Positions 1 to 12,700 of a stretch of DNA of 64,000 nt are shown one piece after another (position 1 is the first letter of the stretch; every line of letters starts with the position of its first letter). The position numbers and the translations under genes were made by a program. Under the pieces are notes generated by a model. It saw nothing but the letters and a program-made list of their open reading frames with translations, was not told the origin of the DNA and made no database searches. Origin of the DNA: Antedon mediterranea (taxonomy: Eukaryota > Echinodermata > Crinoidea > Comatulida > Antedonidae); the NCBI RefSeq assembly GCF_964355755.1, contig NC_092677.1:26692101-26756100 (forward strand). Reading direction: 5' to 3'.

Positions 1-2518
1 GCTTATATCAATATACTAATTTTTGTATTTCTGCCTAAGTCAGCTGTGTGACTTAGGCAATTAAGGAGAGCTGACTTATGATCTGCCTAACTCACTGCTT
101 ATATCATTATACTGCCCTCTGTACATTATCTGAGTCTTTTTATATACATTTTCACATGCTCAGATCGTTTTTTGTGTTTCTGCCTAAGTCAGCTGTGTGA
201 CTTAGGCAATTAAGGAGAGGAGACTCATGATTTTTTAAATAAAATAAGAAATACATTTTTATAGTATATTTTTTAACCCATTTGTTACAAATTCTTTCTC
301 TTTTATTGCTACTATCCTTTTCTAAATTCATCAGTGTTAATTTTAATCTGAAGAGCTTATGCTATTAAATGTTGTTACTTAAAGGTTTTATTTTTTGTAT
401 ATAGATGATATCGACAGCCTCATAACAAAAGTGTCTAAGACATAATTTTTTTTTTCTGCCTAACTCACTGCTTATATCAATATACTATCTTTTTTGTGTT
501 TCTGCATATAAGTCAGCTGTGTGACTTAGGCAATTAAGGAGAGCTGACTTATGATCTGCCTAACTCACTGCTTATATCATTATACTGCCCTCTGTACATT
601 ATCTGAGTGCTTTTATATACATTTGCACATGCTCAGATCGTTTTTTTTTTGTGTTTCTGCCTAAGTCAGCTGTGTGACTTAGGCAATTAAGAAGAGGAGA
701 CTCATGATTTTTTAAATAAAATAAGAAATACATTTTTATAGTATATTTTTTAACCCATTTGTTACAAATTCTTTCTCTTTTATTGCTACTTTCTTTTTCT
801 AAAATCATCAGTGTTAATTTTAATCTGAAGAGCTAATGCTATCAAATTTTGTTACTTAAAGGTAGCATTTTTTGTATATAGATGATATCGACAGCCTCAT
901 AACAAAATTGTCTAAGTCATAATTTTTGTTTTGTTTTTCTGCCTAACTCACTGCTTATATCAATATACTATTTTTTGTGTTTCTGCCTAAGTCAGCTGTG
1001 TGACTTAGGCAATTAAGGAGAGCTGACTTATGATCTGCCTAACTCACTGCTTATATCATTATACTGCCCTCTGTACATTATCTGAGTGTTTTTATATACA
1101 TTTTCACATGCTCAGATCGTTTTTTGTGTTTCTGCCTAAGTCAGCTGTGTGACTTAGGCAATTAAGGAGAGGAGACTCATGATTTTTTAAATAAAATAAG
1201 AAATACATTTTTATAGTATATTTTTTAACCCATTTGTTACAAATTCTTTCTCTTTTATTGCTACTATCCTTTTCTAAATTCATCAGTGTTAATTTTAATC
1301 TGAAGAGCTGATGCTATTAAATTTTGCTACTTAAAGGTAGCATTTTTTGTATATAGATGATATCGACAGCCTCATAACAAAAGTGTCTAAGACATAATTT
1401 TTTTTTCTCCCTAACTCACTGCTTATATCAATATACTATATTTTTTGTGTTTCTGCCTAAGTCAGATGTGTGACTTAGGCAATTAAGGAGAGCTGACTTA
1501 TGATCTGCCTAACTCACTGCTTATATCATTATACTGCCCTCTGTACATTATCTGAGTGCTTTTATATACATTTTCACATGCTCAGATCGTTTTTTGTGTT
1601 TCTGCCTAAGTCAGCTGTGTGACTTAGGCAATTAAGGAGAGGAGACTCATGATTTTTTAAATAAAATAAGAAATACATTTTTATATTATATTTTTTAACC
1701 CATTTGTTACAAATTCTTTCTCTTTTATTGCTACTATCCTTTTCTAAATTCATCAGTGTTAATTTTAATCTGAAGAGCTGATGCTATTAAATGTTGTTAC
1801 TTAAAGGTTTTATTTTTTGTATATAGATGATATCGACAGCCTCATAACAAAAGTGTCTAAGACATAATTTTTTTTTTCTGCCTAACTCACTGCTTATATC
1901 AATATACTATATTTTTTGTGTTTCTGCATAAGTCAGCTGTGTGACTTAGGCAATTAAGGAGAGCTGACTTATGATCTGCCTAATTCACTGCTTATATCAT
2001 TATACTGCCCTCTGTACATTATCTGAGTGCTTTTATATACATTTGCACATGCTCAGATCGTTTTTTTTTTTTGTGTGTTTCTGCCTAAGTCAGCTGTGTG
2101 ACTTAGGCAATTAAGAAGAGGAGACTCATGATTTTTTAAATAAAATAAGAAATACATTTTTATAGCATATTTTTTAACCCATTTGTTACAAATTCTTTCT
2201 CTTTTATTGCTACTTTCCTTTTCTAAAATCATCAGTGTTAATTTTAATCTGAAGAGCTGATGCTATTAAATTTTGTTACTTAAAGGTAGCATTTTTTGTA
2301 TATAGATGATATCGACAGGCTCATAACAAAAGTGTCTAAGTCATAATTTTTGTTTTGTTTTTCTGCCTAACTCACTGCTTATATCAATATACTATTTTTT
2401 GTGTTTCTGCCTAAGTCAGCTGTATGACTTAGGCAATTAAGGAGAGCTGACTTATGATCTGCCTAACTTACTGCTTATATCATTATACTGCCCTCTGTAC
2501 ATTATCTGAGTGTTTTTA
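1..2518. repeat. ~480 bp satellite array, left block
   Basis: Head-to-tail copies of a unit of about 470-483 bp; the phrase GCTTATATCAATATAC recurs near 1, 470, 953, 1421, 1893 and 2380. Each unit carries two copies of an interrupted palindrome with 11-base arms, TGCCTAAGTCA and TGACTTAGGCA, around a 6-base loop (first copy 32-59). The rest is AT-rich with no conserved coding frame; short open frames here simply recur with the repeat. The array starts before base 1, so its full length is unknown. It continues at 3960-9577 and 12416-12466. Confidence 0.95.
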
Positions 2519-3939
2519 GTCGCGTGGAAGCGACTCTATAGTTCACTATGTCGGTCGGTCGGTCTGTTTGTCGGTCTGTCTGTCGGTCTGTCTGTCTGTT
2601 GGTCCGGTATCACTATGCGTTTTATCGCTTTCTGACCTTATCTTGATATCAGTTTAATCTAGCTAGGTCAAATTTTCACAGTATATTCCTTATGGCCAGG
2701 AATCAATGTGGTTATGTTTTCACGGTGCGCAATAAAAAATTACGCGGTCTACGCACGATTTAACGAAATCACGTTTGTAATCATATCTTCATAACCATGA
2801 ATCACAATTAAATAAAATTTGGTACTCATAAATTTCAGGGCATAAATCATCATATGGCAATACAATTACGTGCGTAGCGCATGTAACACATGCGTACACG
2901 CGCTTAAAATTTTCAAAATTTATTTTCGATGAAATAAGAGTACATTTCAGGCAATTTTAAGCGTTTACAAAATTGCCATGAGTGCGCATATTTTTGCGCG
3001 CGCACTGCGTGTTAAATGTTATTACGCACTCTTTTTGCTCGATTTCTGTTTTCTTGACTTACTTTTCAACTCGAAATTACGTTATACGAGCACGTCGAAA
3101 GTGACAGGCTACGCACGTGTAAATTAAAAAAATATAAATGTTTTTAAAGACCCCTTCCCTGCAATTTTGGACGTTTTTTGGAAAATAATACATATATATC
3201 ACTTTAAAAACATTAAACCATGTCATTCCTTGTCTTAAATGTACGTTTTATGGTAAATTATGATAACAAGTGAGAAACAATGCACTACCTAAGTAGCTCG
3301 CGGCGATCGACCTCTCGTGGACGGTCTCAGGCCTAGCCTAGCTAGGCTTAGTTTTGTAGGCCTAGCTGGTAAACATCGGTAACGTACGAACATCGTACGC
3401 TAGCTATATACCTAGCCTGACGTTGTATAGTTGCTGCATTAATTGTCTTTCTATTTTTGCCAGACTCCGTTGATACAAATTGGGGAAAACCCGGTATTTT
3501 CGCTGAAAAGTTAGGAGTCTTCCATTTGTTTTGGCTTCACGATCGATCGAAAAGTGGGCGAATTACAGGTGAAAAACAACAATATCAATCCGCGCGCAAT
3601 GCATTTTGGGATTTATAGCGGGCCGCTATAATTATTAAAATCGATTTATTTTTCACATTTTTAACCGTTTAAAGACGAAAAAAGTTATCGCAATAGGACC
3701 ATATAGTATTATTTTTACATTAAATGTAGTTTGTGATCTTAAATTAGATCTAAAAAACGTAGGGAATGGGGCTTTAAACATTTCAACATTTTTAAACATG
3801 TTCAGTAATTTCGGTCAGTATAGTTCACTATGTCGGTCGGTCTGTCTGTCTGTCGGTCTGTCGGTCTGTCTGTCGGTCTGTCTGTCGGTCTATCGGTCTG
3901 TATGTCGGTCCGGTATCACTATGCATTGTAGCACGCGAC
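2519..3939. mobile_element. 1.4 kb inserted element with GTCGCGTG / CACGCGAC ends
   Basis: The satellite unit is broken after 'gtttttA' and resumes near 3960. The insert has 8-base inverted ends, GTCGCGTG at 2519-2526 and CACGCGAC at 3932-3939. Near each end lies a direct copy of a module that starts GTTCACTATGTCGGTCGG, runs through a GTCT/GTCG tetranucleotide tract (about 2541-2602 and 3822-3912) and ends GGTCCGGTATCACTATGC. No transposase reading frame is visible and the interior is AT-rich. Twenty extra bases (3940-3959) sit between the right end and the resumed satellite, so no clean target duplication is seen. Superfamily not recognised. Confidence 0.6.
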
Positions 3940-3959
3940 TTAATGGCTGTTGGCCTTGT

Positions 3960-6900
3960 TATATACATTTTCACATGCTCAGATCGTTTTTTGTGTTTCT
4001 GCCTAAGTCAGCTGTGTGACTTAGGCAATTAAGGAGAGGAGACTCATGATTTTTTAAATAAAATAAGAAATACATTTTTATATTATATTTTTTAACCCAT
4101 TTGTTACAAATTCTTTCTCTTTTATTGCTACTATCCTTTTCTAAATTCATCAGTGTTAATTTTAATCTGAAGAGCTTATGCTATTAAATGTTGTTACTTA
4201 AAGGTTTTATTTTTTGTATATAGATGATATCGACAGCCTCATAACAAAAGTGTCTAAGACATAATTTTTTTTCTGCCTAACTCACTGCTTATATCAATAT
4301 ACTATCTTTTTTGTGTTTCTGCATAAGTCAGCTGTGTGACTTAGGCAATTAAGGAGAGCTGACTTATGATCTGCCTAACTCACTGCTTATATCATTATAC
4401 TGCCCTCTGTACATTATCTGAGTGCTTTTATATACATTTGCACATGCTCAGATCGTTTTTTTTTTTGTGTTTCTGCCTAAGTCAGCTGTGTGACTTAGGC
4501 AATCAAGAAGAGGAGACTCATGATTTTTTAAATAAAATAAGAAATACATTTTTATAGTATATTTTTTAACCCATTTGTTACAAATTCTTTCTCTTTTATT
4601 GCTACTTTCCTTTTCTAAAATCATCAGTGTTAATTTTAATCTAAAGAGCTAATGCTATCAAATTTTGTTACTTAAAGGTAGCATTTTTTGTATATAGATG
4701 ATATCGACAGCCTCATAACAAAAGTGTCTAAGTCATAATTTTTGTTTTGTTTTTCTGCCTAACTCACTGCTTATATCAATATACTATTTTTTGTGTTTCT
4801 GCCTAAGTCAGCTGTGTGACTTAGGCAATTAAGGAGAGCTGACTTATGATCTGCCTAACTCACTGCTTATATCATTATACTGCCCTCTGTACATTATCTG
4901 AGTGTTTTTATATACATTTTCACATGCTCAGATCGTTTTTTGTGTTTCTGCCTAAGTCAGCTGTGTGACTTAGGCAATTAAGGAGAGGAGACTCATGATT
5001 TTTTAAATAAAATAAGAAATACATTTTTATAGTATATTTTTTAACCCATTTGTTACAAATTCTTTCTCTTTTATTGCTACTATCCTTTTCTAAATTCATC
5101 AGTGTTAATTTTAATCTGAAGAGCTGATGCTATTAAATTTTGCTACTTAAAGGTAGCATGTTTTGTATATAGATGATATCGACAGCCTCATAACAAAAGT
5201 GTCTAAGACATAATTTTTTTTTCTCCCTAACTCACTGCTTATATCAATATACTATATTTTTTGTGTTTCTGCCTAAGTCAGATGTGTGACTTAGGCAATT
5301 AAGGAGAGCTGACTTATGATCTGCCTAACTCACTGCTTATATCATTATACTGCCCTCTGTACATTATCTGAGTGCTTTTATATACATTTTCACATGCTCA
5401 GATCGTTTTTTGTGTTTCTGCCTAAGTCAGCTGTGTGACTTAGGCAATTAAGGAGAGGAGACTCATGATTTTTTAAATAAAATAAGAAATACATTTTTAT
5501 AGTATATTTTTTAACCCATTTGTTACAAATTCTTTTTCTTTTATTGCTACTATCCTTTTCTAAATTCATCAGTGTTAATTTTAATCTGAAGAGCTGATGC
5601 TATTAAATTTTGCTACTTAAAGGTAGCATGTTTTGTATATAGATGATATCGACAGCCTCATAACAAAAGTGTCTAAGACATAATTTTTTTTTCTCCCTAA
5701 CTCACTGCTTATATCAATATACTATATTTTTTGTGTTTCTGCCTAAGTCAGATGTGTGACTTAGGCAATTAAGGAGAGCTGACTTATGATCTGCCTAACT
5801 CACTGCTTATATCATTATACTGCCCTCTGTACATTATCTGAGTGCTTTTATATACATTTTCACATGCTCAGATCGTTTTTTGTGTTTCTGCCTAAGTCAG
5901 CTGTGTGACTTAGGCAATTAAGGAGAGGAGACTCATGATTTTTTAAATAAAATAAGAAATACATTTTTATATTATATTTTTTAACCCATTTGTTACAAAT
6001 TCTTTCCCTTTTATTGCTACTATCCTTTTCTAAATTCATCAGTGTTAATTTTAATCTGAAGAGCTGATGCTATTAAATGTTGTTACTTAAAGGTTTTATT
6101 TTTTGTATATAGATGATATCGACAGCCTCATAACAAAAGTGTCTAAGACATAATTTTTTTTTCTGCCTAACTCACTGCTTATATCAATATACTATATTTT
6201 TTGTGTTTCTGCATAAGTCAGCTGTGTGACTTAGGCAATTAAGGAGAGCTGACTTATGATCTGCCTAATTCACTGCTTATATCATTATACTGCCCTCTGT
6301 ACATTATCTGAGTGCTTTTATATACATTTTCACATGCTCAGATCGTTTTTTTTTTGTGTGTTTCTGCCTAAGTCAGCTGTGTGACTTAGGCAATTAAGAA
6401 GAGGAGACTCATGATTTTTTAAATAAAATAAGAAATACATTTTTATAGCATATTTTTTAACCCATTTGTTACAAATTCTTTCTCTTTTATTGCTACTTTC
6501 CTTTTCTAAAATCATCAGTGTTAATTTTAATCTGAAGAGCGAATGCTATCAAATTTTGTTACTTAAAAGTAGCATTTTTTGTATATTTATGATATCGACA
6601 GGCTCATAACAAAAGTGTCTAAGTCATAATTTTTGTTTTGTTTTTCTGCCTAACTCACTGCTTTTATCAATATACTATTTTTTGTGTTTCTGCCTAAGTC
6701 AGCTGTGTGACTTAGGCAATTAAGGAGAGCTGACTTATGATCTGCCTAACTCACTGCTTATATCATTATACTGCCCTCTGTACATTATCTGAGTGTTTTT
6801 ATATACATTTTCACATGCTCAGATCGTTTTTTGTTTTTCTGCCTAAGTCAGCTGTGTGACTTAGGCAATTAAGGAGAGGAGACTCATGATTTTTTAAATA

Positions 6901-9577
6901 AAATAAGAAATACATTTTTATAGTATATTTTTTAACCCATTTGTTACAAATTCTTTCTCTTTTATTGCTACTATCCTTTTCTAAATTCATCAGTGTTAAT
7001 TTTAATCTGAAGAGCTGATGCTATTAAATTTTGCTACTTAAAGGTAGCATGTTTTGTATATAGATGATATCGACAGCCTCATAACAAAAGTGTCTAAGAC
7101 ATCATTTTTTTTTTCTCCCTAACTCACTGCTTATATCAATATACTATATTTTTTGTGTTTCTGCCTAAGTCAGATGTGTGACTTATGATCTGCCTAACTC
7201 ACTGCTTCTATCATTATACTGCCCTCTGTACATTATCTGAGTGCTTTTATATACATTTTCACATGCTCAGATCGTTTTTTGTGTTTCTGCCTAAGTCAGC
7301 TGTGTGACTTAGGCAATTAAGGAGAGGAGACTCATGATTTTTTAAATAAAATAAGAAATACATTTTTATATTATATTTTTTAACCCATTTGTTACAAATT
7401 CTTTCTCTTTTATTGCTACTATCCTTTTCTAAATTCATCAGTGTTAATTTTAATCTGAAGAGCTGATGCTATTAAATGTTGTTACTTAAAGGTTTTATTT
7501 TTTGTATATAGATGATATCGACAGCCTCATAACAAAAGTGTCTAAGACATAATTTTTTTTTTCTGCCTAACTCACTGCTTATATCAATATACTATATTTT
7601 TTGTGTTTCTGCATAAGTCAGCTGTGTGACTTAGGCAATTAAGGAGAGCTGACTTATGATCTGCCTAATTCACTGCTTATATCATTATACTGCCCTCTGT
7701 ACATTATCTGAGTGCTTTTATATACATTTTCACATGCTCAGATCGTTTTTTGTGTTTCTGCCTAAGTCAGCTGTGTGACTTAGGCAATTAAGGAGAGGAG
7801 ACTCATGATTTTTTAAATAAAATAAGAAATACATTTTTATAGTATATTTTTTAACCCATTTGTTACAAATTCTTTCTCTTTTATTGCTACTTTCCTTTTC
7901 TAAAATCATCAGTGTTAATTTTAATCTGAAGAGCTAATGCTATTAAATTTTGTTACTTAAAGGTAGCATGTTTTGTATATAGATGATATCGACAGCCTCA
8001 TAACAAAAGTGTCTAAGACATAAGTTTTTTTTCTGCCTAACTCACTGCTTATATATCAATATACTATATTTTTTGTGTTTCTGCCTAAGTCAGATGTGTG
8101 ACTTAGGCAATTAAGGAGAGCTGACTTATGATCTGCCTAACTCACTGCTTATATCAACATACTATATTTGTTGTGTTTCTTCCCAAGTCAGCTGTGTTAC
8201 TTAGGCAATTAAGCAGAGCTGACTTATGATCTGCCTAACTCACTGCTTATATCATTATACTGCCCTCTGTACATTATCTGAGTGCTTTTATATACATTTT
8301 CACATGCTCAGATCGTTTTTTGTGTTTCTGCCTAAGTCAGCTGTGTGACTTAGGCAATTAAGGAGAGGAGACTCATGATTTTTTAAATAAAATAAGAAAT
8401 ACATTTTTATATTATATTTTTTAACCCATTTGTTACAAATTCTTTCTCTTTTATTGCTACTATCCTTTTCTAAATTCATCAGTGTTAATTTTAATCTGAA
8501 GAGCTGATGCTATTAAATGTTGTTACTTAAAGGTTTTATTTTTTGTATATAGATGATATCGACAGCCTCATATCAAAAGTGTCTAAGACATAATTTTTTT
8601 TTTCTGCCTAACTCACTGCTTATATCAATATACTATATTTTTTGTGTTTCTGCATAAGTCAGCTGTGTGACTTAGGCAATTAAGGAGAGCTGACTTATGA
8701 TCTGCCTAATTCACTGCTTATATCATTATACTGCCCTCTGTACATTATCTGAGTGCTTTTATATACATTTTCACATGCTCAGATCGTTTTTTTTTTGTGT
8801 GTTTCTGCCTAAGTCAGCTGTGTGACTTAGGCAATTAAGAAGAGGAGACTCATGATTTTTTAAATAAAATAAGAAATACATTTTTATAGCATATTTTTTA
8901 ACCCATTTGTTACAAATTCTTTCTCTTTTATTGCTACTTTCCTTTTCTAAAATCATCAGTGTTAATTTTAATCTGAAGAGCGAATGCTATCAAATTTTGT
9001 TACTTAAAAGTAGCATTTTTTGTATATAGATGATATCGACAGCCTCATAACAAAAGTGTCTAAGACATAAGTTTTTTTTCTGCCTAACTCACTGCTTATA
9101 TATCAATATACTATATTTTTTGTGTTTCTGCCCAAGTCAGCTGTGTGACTTAGGCAATTAAGGAGAGCTGACTTATGATCTGCCTAACTCACTGCTTATA
9201 TCAACATACTATATTTGTTGTGTTTCTTCCCAAGTCAGCTGTGTTACTTAGGCAATTAAGGAGAGCTGACTTATGATCTGCCTAACTCACTGATTATATC
9301 ATTATACTGCCCTCTGTACATTATCTGAGTGCTTTTATATACATTTTCACATGCTCAGATCTTTTTTTGTGTTTCTGCCTAAGTCAGCTGTGTGACTTAG
9401 GCAATTAAGGAGAGGAGACTCATGATTTTTTAAATAAAATAAGAAATACATTTTTATAGTATATTTTTTAACCCATTTGTTACAAATTCTTTCTCTTTTA
9501 TTGCTACTTTCCTTTTCTAAAATCATGAGTGTTAATTTTAATCTGAAGAGCTAATGCTATTAAATTTTGTTACTTAA
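3960..9577. repeat. ~480 bp satellite array, central block
   Basis: The same satellite as at 1-2518 resumes and runs for about twelve more units. Some units carry extra pieces. Near 8150-8220 and 9205-9275 an additional partial subunit of about 97 bp contains 'TTGTTGTGTTTCTTCCCAAG'. A deletion near 7170-7190 removes one palindrome-flanking segment. Neighbouring copies differ by only a few substitutions and by poly-T length, which suggests recent amplification or conversion. No genes. Confidence 0.95.
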
Positions 9578-12411
9578 AGTTGTATTGTCCCCCAAAACAT
9601 GAAAAATAAAGATGAAAAAAATCAAATTTTGAATAGACCATTTTGTAGTTATAATAAAGTTATTCACTTTCGCCGAAAAAAAATCCGGAAAAAATATTGA
9701 TTTCGCTTATAAAAAATCAAAATAAGTTTACCCTTTTTTCGAACTCATAAGTTCAGAAATTCCAAAATAACGATGGTTAGCTAACAGCTCATAAATATGC
9801 ATGATATGTTAATGAGTATCCAAACAGGGGAGATCCGATTCCGATCTGTTCACCACGTAAACAAACATGTGCGAAGAACAGAAGAAAGTGCTGGGGTTTC
9901 CCTGATCGTATGATGTAAAAAGCTCTGCCGTTAATTTGCTGGTAAGTAGAATTCTATTTTAGATGAATGACACATCCTCCTATAATAGTTTTTGGCGTAT
10001 AGTTATAGGCTTAGCTATCTAGGCTAGGGCTATAATATAAGCCTACTTCTACTATCTAGTAGGGCCTAGGCCTAGTTAGTACTGTAGTTTACTACTGTGT
10101 AGTGTAGTGTAGCAGCAGCTGTAGGCAGGCAGATAATCGGGTCAGAAAAGTAGACGGGAACCCACTTTGAGGCCTAGCTAGGTCCTATATATTGTACTCA
10201 CCTAGCTAAGCCATCACTCCACAACTAGCTACAGGAAATAGGCCTACTATGTTGATGTACCACTGATATACATTTGGAGCTCGAATTAATTTTAAAGTCT
10301 AAAAAAAGACTAACTGATGACAAAAAACGAACATTTGGAAAATGATCAGCATACAGTACCAAAGAAGTTGACGGTAGAATAGATTGTTGTTGATAGCAAC
10401 CAAAACGAAAACACTAGTAATTAGACTAGGCCTTTTTTAGGGAGGAGATGCACTTTTCAGGGATTCCTTACTGTACATTAGTACCCCAAATTGAAAACTT
10501 CAGATTCATGTACAGAAATAATAATTATATGTATGCAATAAATTGTGAAATATTTAACTTTTCTATTTGACTTTTGTATTTATACATCATTGTTTTTCAA
10601 TTTATAGACTTAAGCTAATGAAGACTGTAACAGAAGTTACACCCATACAGCATTTTAAAGGCAACTGGCAGTAGACTCGGTAGTGGAACACAAGATAAAT
10701 ATTGGATGACTATCATAAAGCATTAGGCAAATGTGTTGGTTGTTTTCCAGCTTTTAAAATGTTGTATAGTTTTCATAATTCGAGCAATAACATTTGTATA
10801 CAGCATTAAATAAATAAAAAATACTACTACAGTACATGAGATAAAATCACCATAATTTTAATGTGTGAATATTTACAGTACAGTACAGTAAAAAATGAGT
10901 TAATTACTAGTATATTTCATTGAATTTCTGCATTATTGTTGACAATTTATTTTCAACTATTAATTGATGTGTTGATTGTGGCATTACAGCAATAGCTTGT
11001 CTTCTGTGATTGTTCATCCATTTTAAAGTGTCATAGTAAGAAACGTTCAAATAAATATTGTGAATGTTGATACCACATTTTGTGTTGATTTCTTCACCAT
11101 TTTCCACTACTTGCTCATATTGTTCATTCAAGTGTGTTAATACCTATTAAAAGAAAGACATTATTTATTAAAATATGTACATAAAAAGTTTAATTGTGTG
11201 AATGTTGGTTTGAACATTATTGCTTTGGAAGAATTTTCAACATAACGGTACTAAGTACTGTAAAGTACACATTCCAAAAAATATTTAACTTAGATTATTT
11301 GGTCATTTTCTCTAAAATAATTACATTATTGGATGTACAGTATAGGCCTAGTTACAATTTTCACAAATTTATATTAGCATTAAAATCTAATTAATCACGA
11401 AGGGAAAACCAAGCACCATAATCTCTCCTGGCCTTATTTTCTATTTTTGGCAGCCATTCACAAGTTTTCGCTTTTTGAGTTTTGCTGCTCTTATGTATAA
11501 TTTTTTTTAATCACAAACTCTACATAGAAAAGAAAATTAAATGTTTTAAAATGAATGAAAAGTGATATGAATAATGATAAATTAAAGACTATTATTAATA
11601 TTATAGTATTATACTAAAAATAAGACGAGTTGGTGGTGTCGAAATTCACACAAGTCACAATAAAACCATGGAGGTATAAAATATTTTATTTTTATACCTC
11701 CATGCTAAAACCTTATTCCTTACTCCATGCTCACAGATGAATGTTATAGGCCTAATCCTATTTAAAGCTAGGTTGGCAATAACTATTAATAAGGCTTACA
11801 AGTTGTATCTATTATCTAGGCCTGCTACTCACTCAGGGTGAACCCTCACTCAGGCCTACAACTAGGCCTAGTACTACTACTACTACTAGACTAGCTACTA
11901 CTCTAGGCCTAGCCAATAGATAGGGGATAGTACACTAGATAGCCAGTACAGCTGTAATGGGCTAGCTAGGCTTCCTATACTAACTAACAAAGCTGCACCA
12001 TAGAAACTACTACAGTTCTTACTTACCAATCTGCTAGGGCCTAGCCATAGTCTTTTCTTCAAGTAGGAGTTGTTTTTTTTGTTGTTAAACTACAGAACTT
12101 TCCCACATCGTCGTCTCGCCATATCACGTCGTATTTTTTTTCTGATGACCTAGGGGTCACATACACGCACAAGAATCATACAATATGCATAATTCATAAG
12201 CTAATTCAGGTCAAGGGTTAAATTAAACCGGAAGCCAGCTGGCTGCCAGCCAACCGACTTCCGGTTGACTATTTTTTACTTTAAATTACGATTTTCTAAG
12301 GTAAATAATTTTTTTTTTGATCCAATTTTTTTTCAAAGTGAATAACTTTTATGTATCATTAAAATGGCCTTTAAAAAAAAAAAAAATTTTGTTCAGGGGG
12401 ACAATACATCT
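9578..12411. mobile_element. 2.8 kb DNA transposon, TTAA target duplication
   Basis: The insertion splits one satellite unit exactly. Both sides carry TTAA (9574-9577 and 12412-12415), and joining the flanks across one TTAA rebuilds the unit. The inverted ends are AGTTGTATTGTCCCCC on the left and, on the opposite strand of the right end, AGATGTATTGTCCCCC. TTAA targets are used by piggyBac and by Kolobok-type elements. No recognisable full transposase is present. The central ~2 kb looks like ordinary host DNA and contains exon-like segments on the - strand. Related shorter copies sit at 23440-23655 and 43337-43658, so this is probably a non-autonomous family member that gained or kept internal sequence. 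Confidence 0.85.
10904..11144 (-). pseudogene. Exon-like segment inside the TTAA transposon
   Basis: Reading the - strand, a pyrimidine-rich stretch ending in TAG near 11145 is followed by an open frame of about 79 codons that closes with a stop near 10904. Visible motifs include YYDTLKWMNNHRRQAIAVM. About 250 bases upstream on the same strand (roughly 11470-11400) is another exon-like frame containing TCEWLPKIENKARRDYGAWF, with a weak GTGATT donor. The two could be neighbouring exons of a decayed transposase or of a captured host gene. I do not recognise the family and assign no function. Confidence 0.3.
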
Positions 12412-12415
12412 TTAA

Positions 12416-12466
12416 AGGTAGCATTTTTTGTATATAGATGATATCGACAGCCTCATAACAAAAGTT
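12416..12466. repeat. Last remnant of the ~480 bp satellite
   Basis: Fifty bases of satellite unit (GGTAGCATTTTTTGTATATA through the CGACAGCCTCATAAC segment) continue the unit interrupted by the TTAA transposon. The array ends here. Confidence 0.9.
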
Positions 12467-12560
12467 ATGAGGAATTCGGCCCGGGACGATTCGTCCCACT
12501 TTTGGTGAGACGATTCGGCCCACTTTTGAGCCGAAACCTCCCACTTTAGAGCCAAAAAAA
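12467..12560. repeat. Short 'GACGATTCGGCCCACTTTT' repeat
   Basis: Three imperfect units share the core GACGATTCGGCCCACTTTT (or CGTCCCACTTTT). A lone similar word, GGGATGATTCGGCCC, occurs at about 14880, so this may be the end of a dispersed element. No coding content. Confidence 0.5.
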
Positions 12561-12569
12561 AAAGCAAAA

Positions 12570-12700
12570 AAATGGAAATTCCATTTAATGTACACGCACT
12601 ATACCCCTCTTGTAAAAATCACCACGTGTATTTATCGTGCGAGCCGAACTATTGTTGTGGAAATTCCATTTAATGTACACGCATATACCCCTCTTATAAC
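12570..12700. repeat. 85 bp tandem repeat, left part
   Basis: About one and a half copies of an 85 bp unit that includes GGAAATTCCATTTAATGTAC, TATACCCCTCTTGTAAAAAT and CACGTGTATTTATCGTGCGA. The array is cut here by a retrotransposon insertion and continues at 13690-14180. Each unit contains a CACGTG E-box-like palindrome. Confidence 0.9.

Noticed and set aside
3798-4019. Cysteine/serine-rich frame over the GTCT tract
   Set aside because: It is a translation of a tetranucleotide repeat inside the inserted element.
599-8956. Repeated ~60-70 codon open frames on the - strand (MILEKESSNKRERICNKW...)
   Set aside because: They recur once per satellite unit, with frameshifts between copies; they follow the repeat and have no splice or promoter context.
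1-9577. CRISPR array
   Set aside because: Units of ~480 bp without unique spacers, in a eukaryotic genome.
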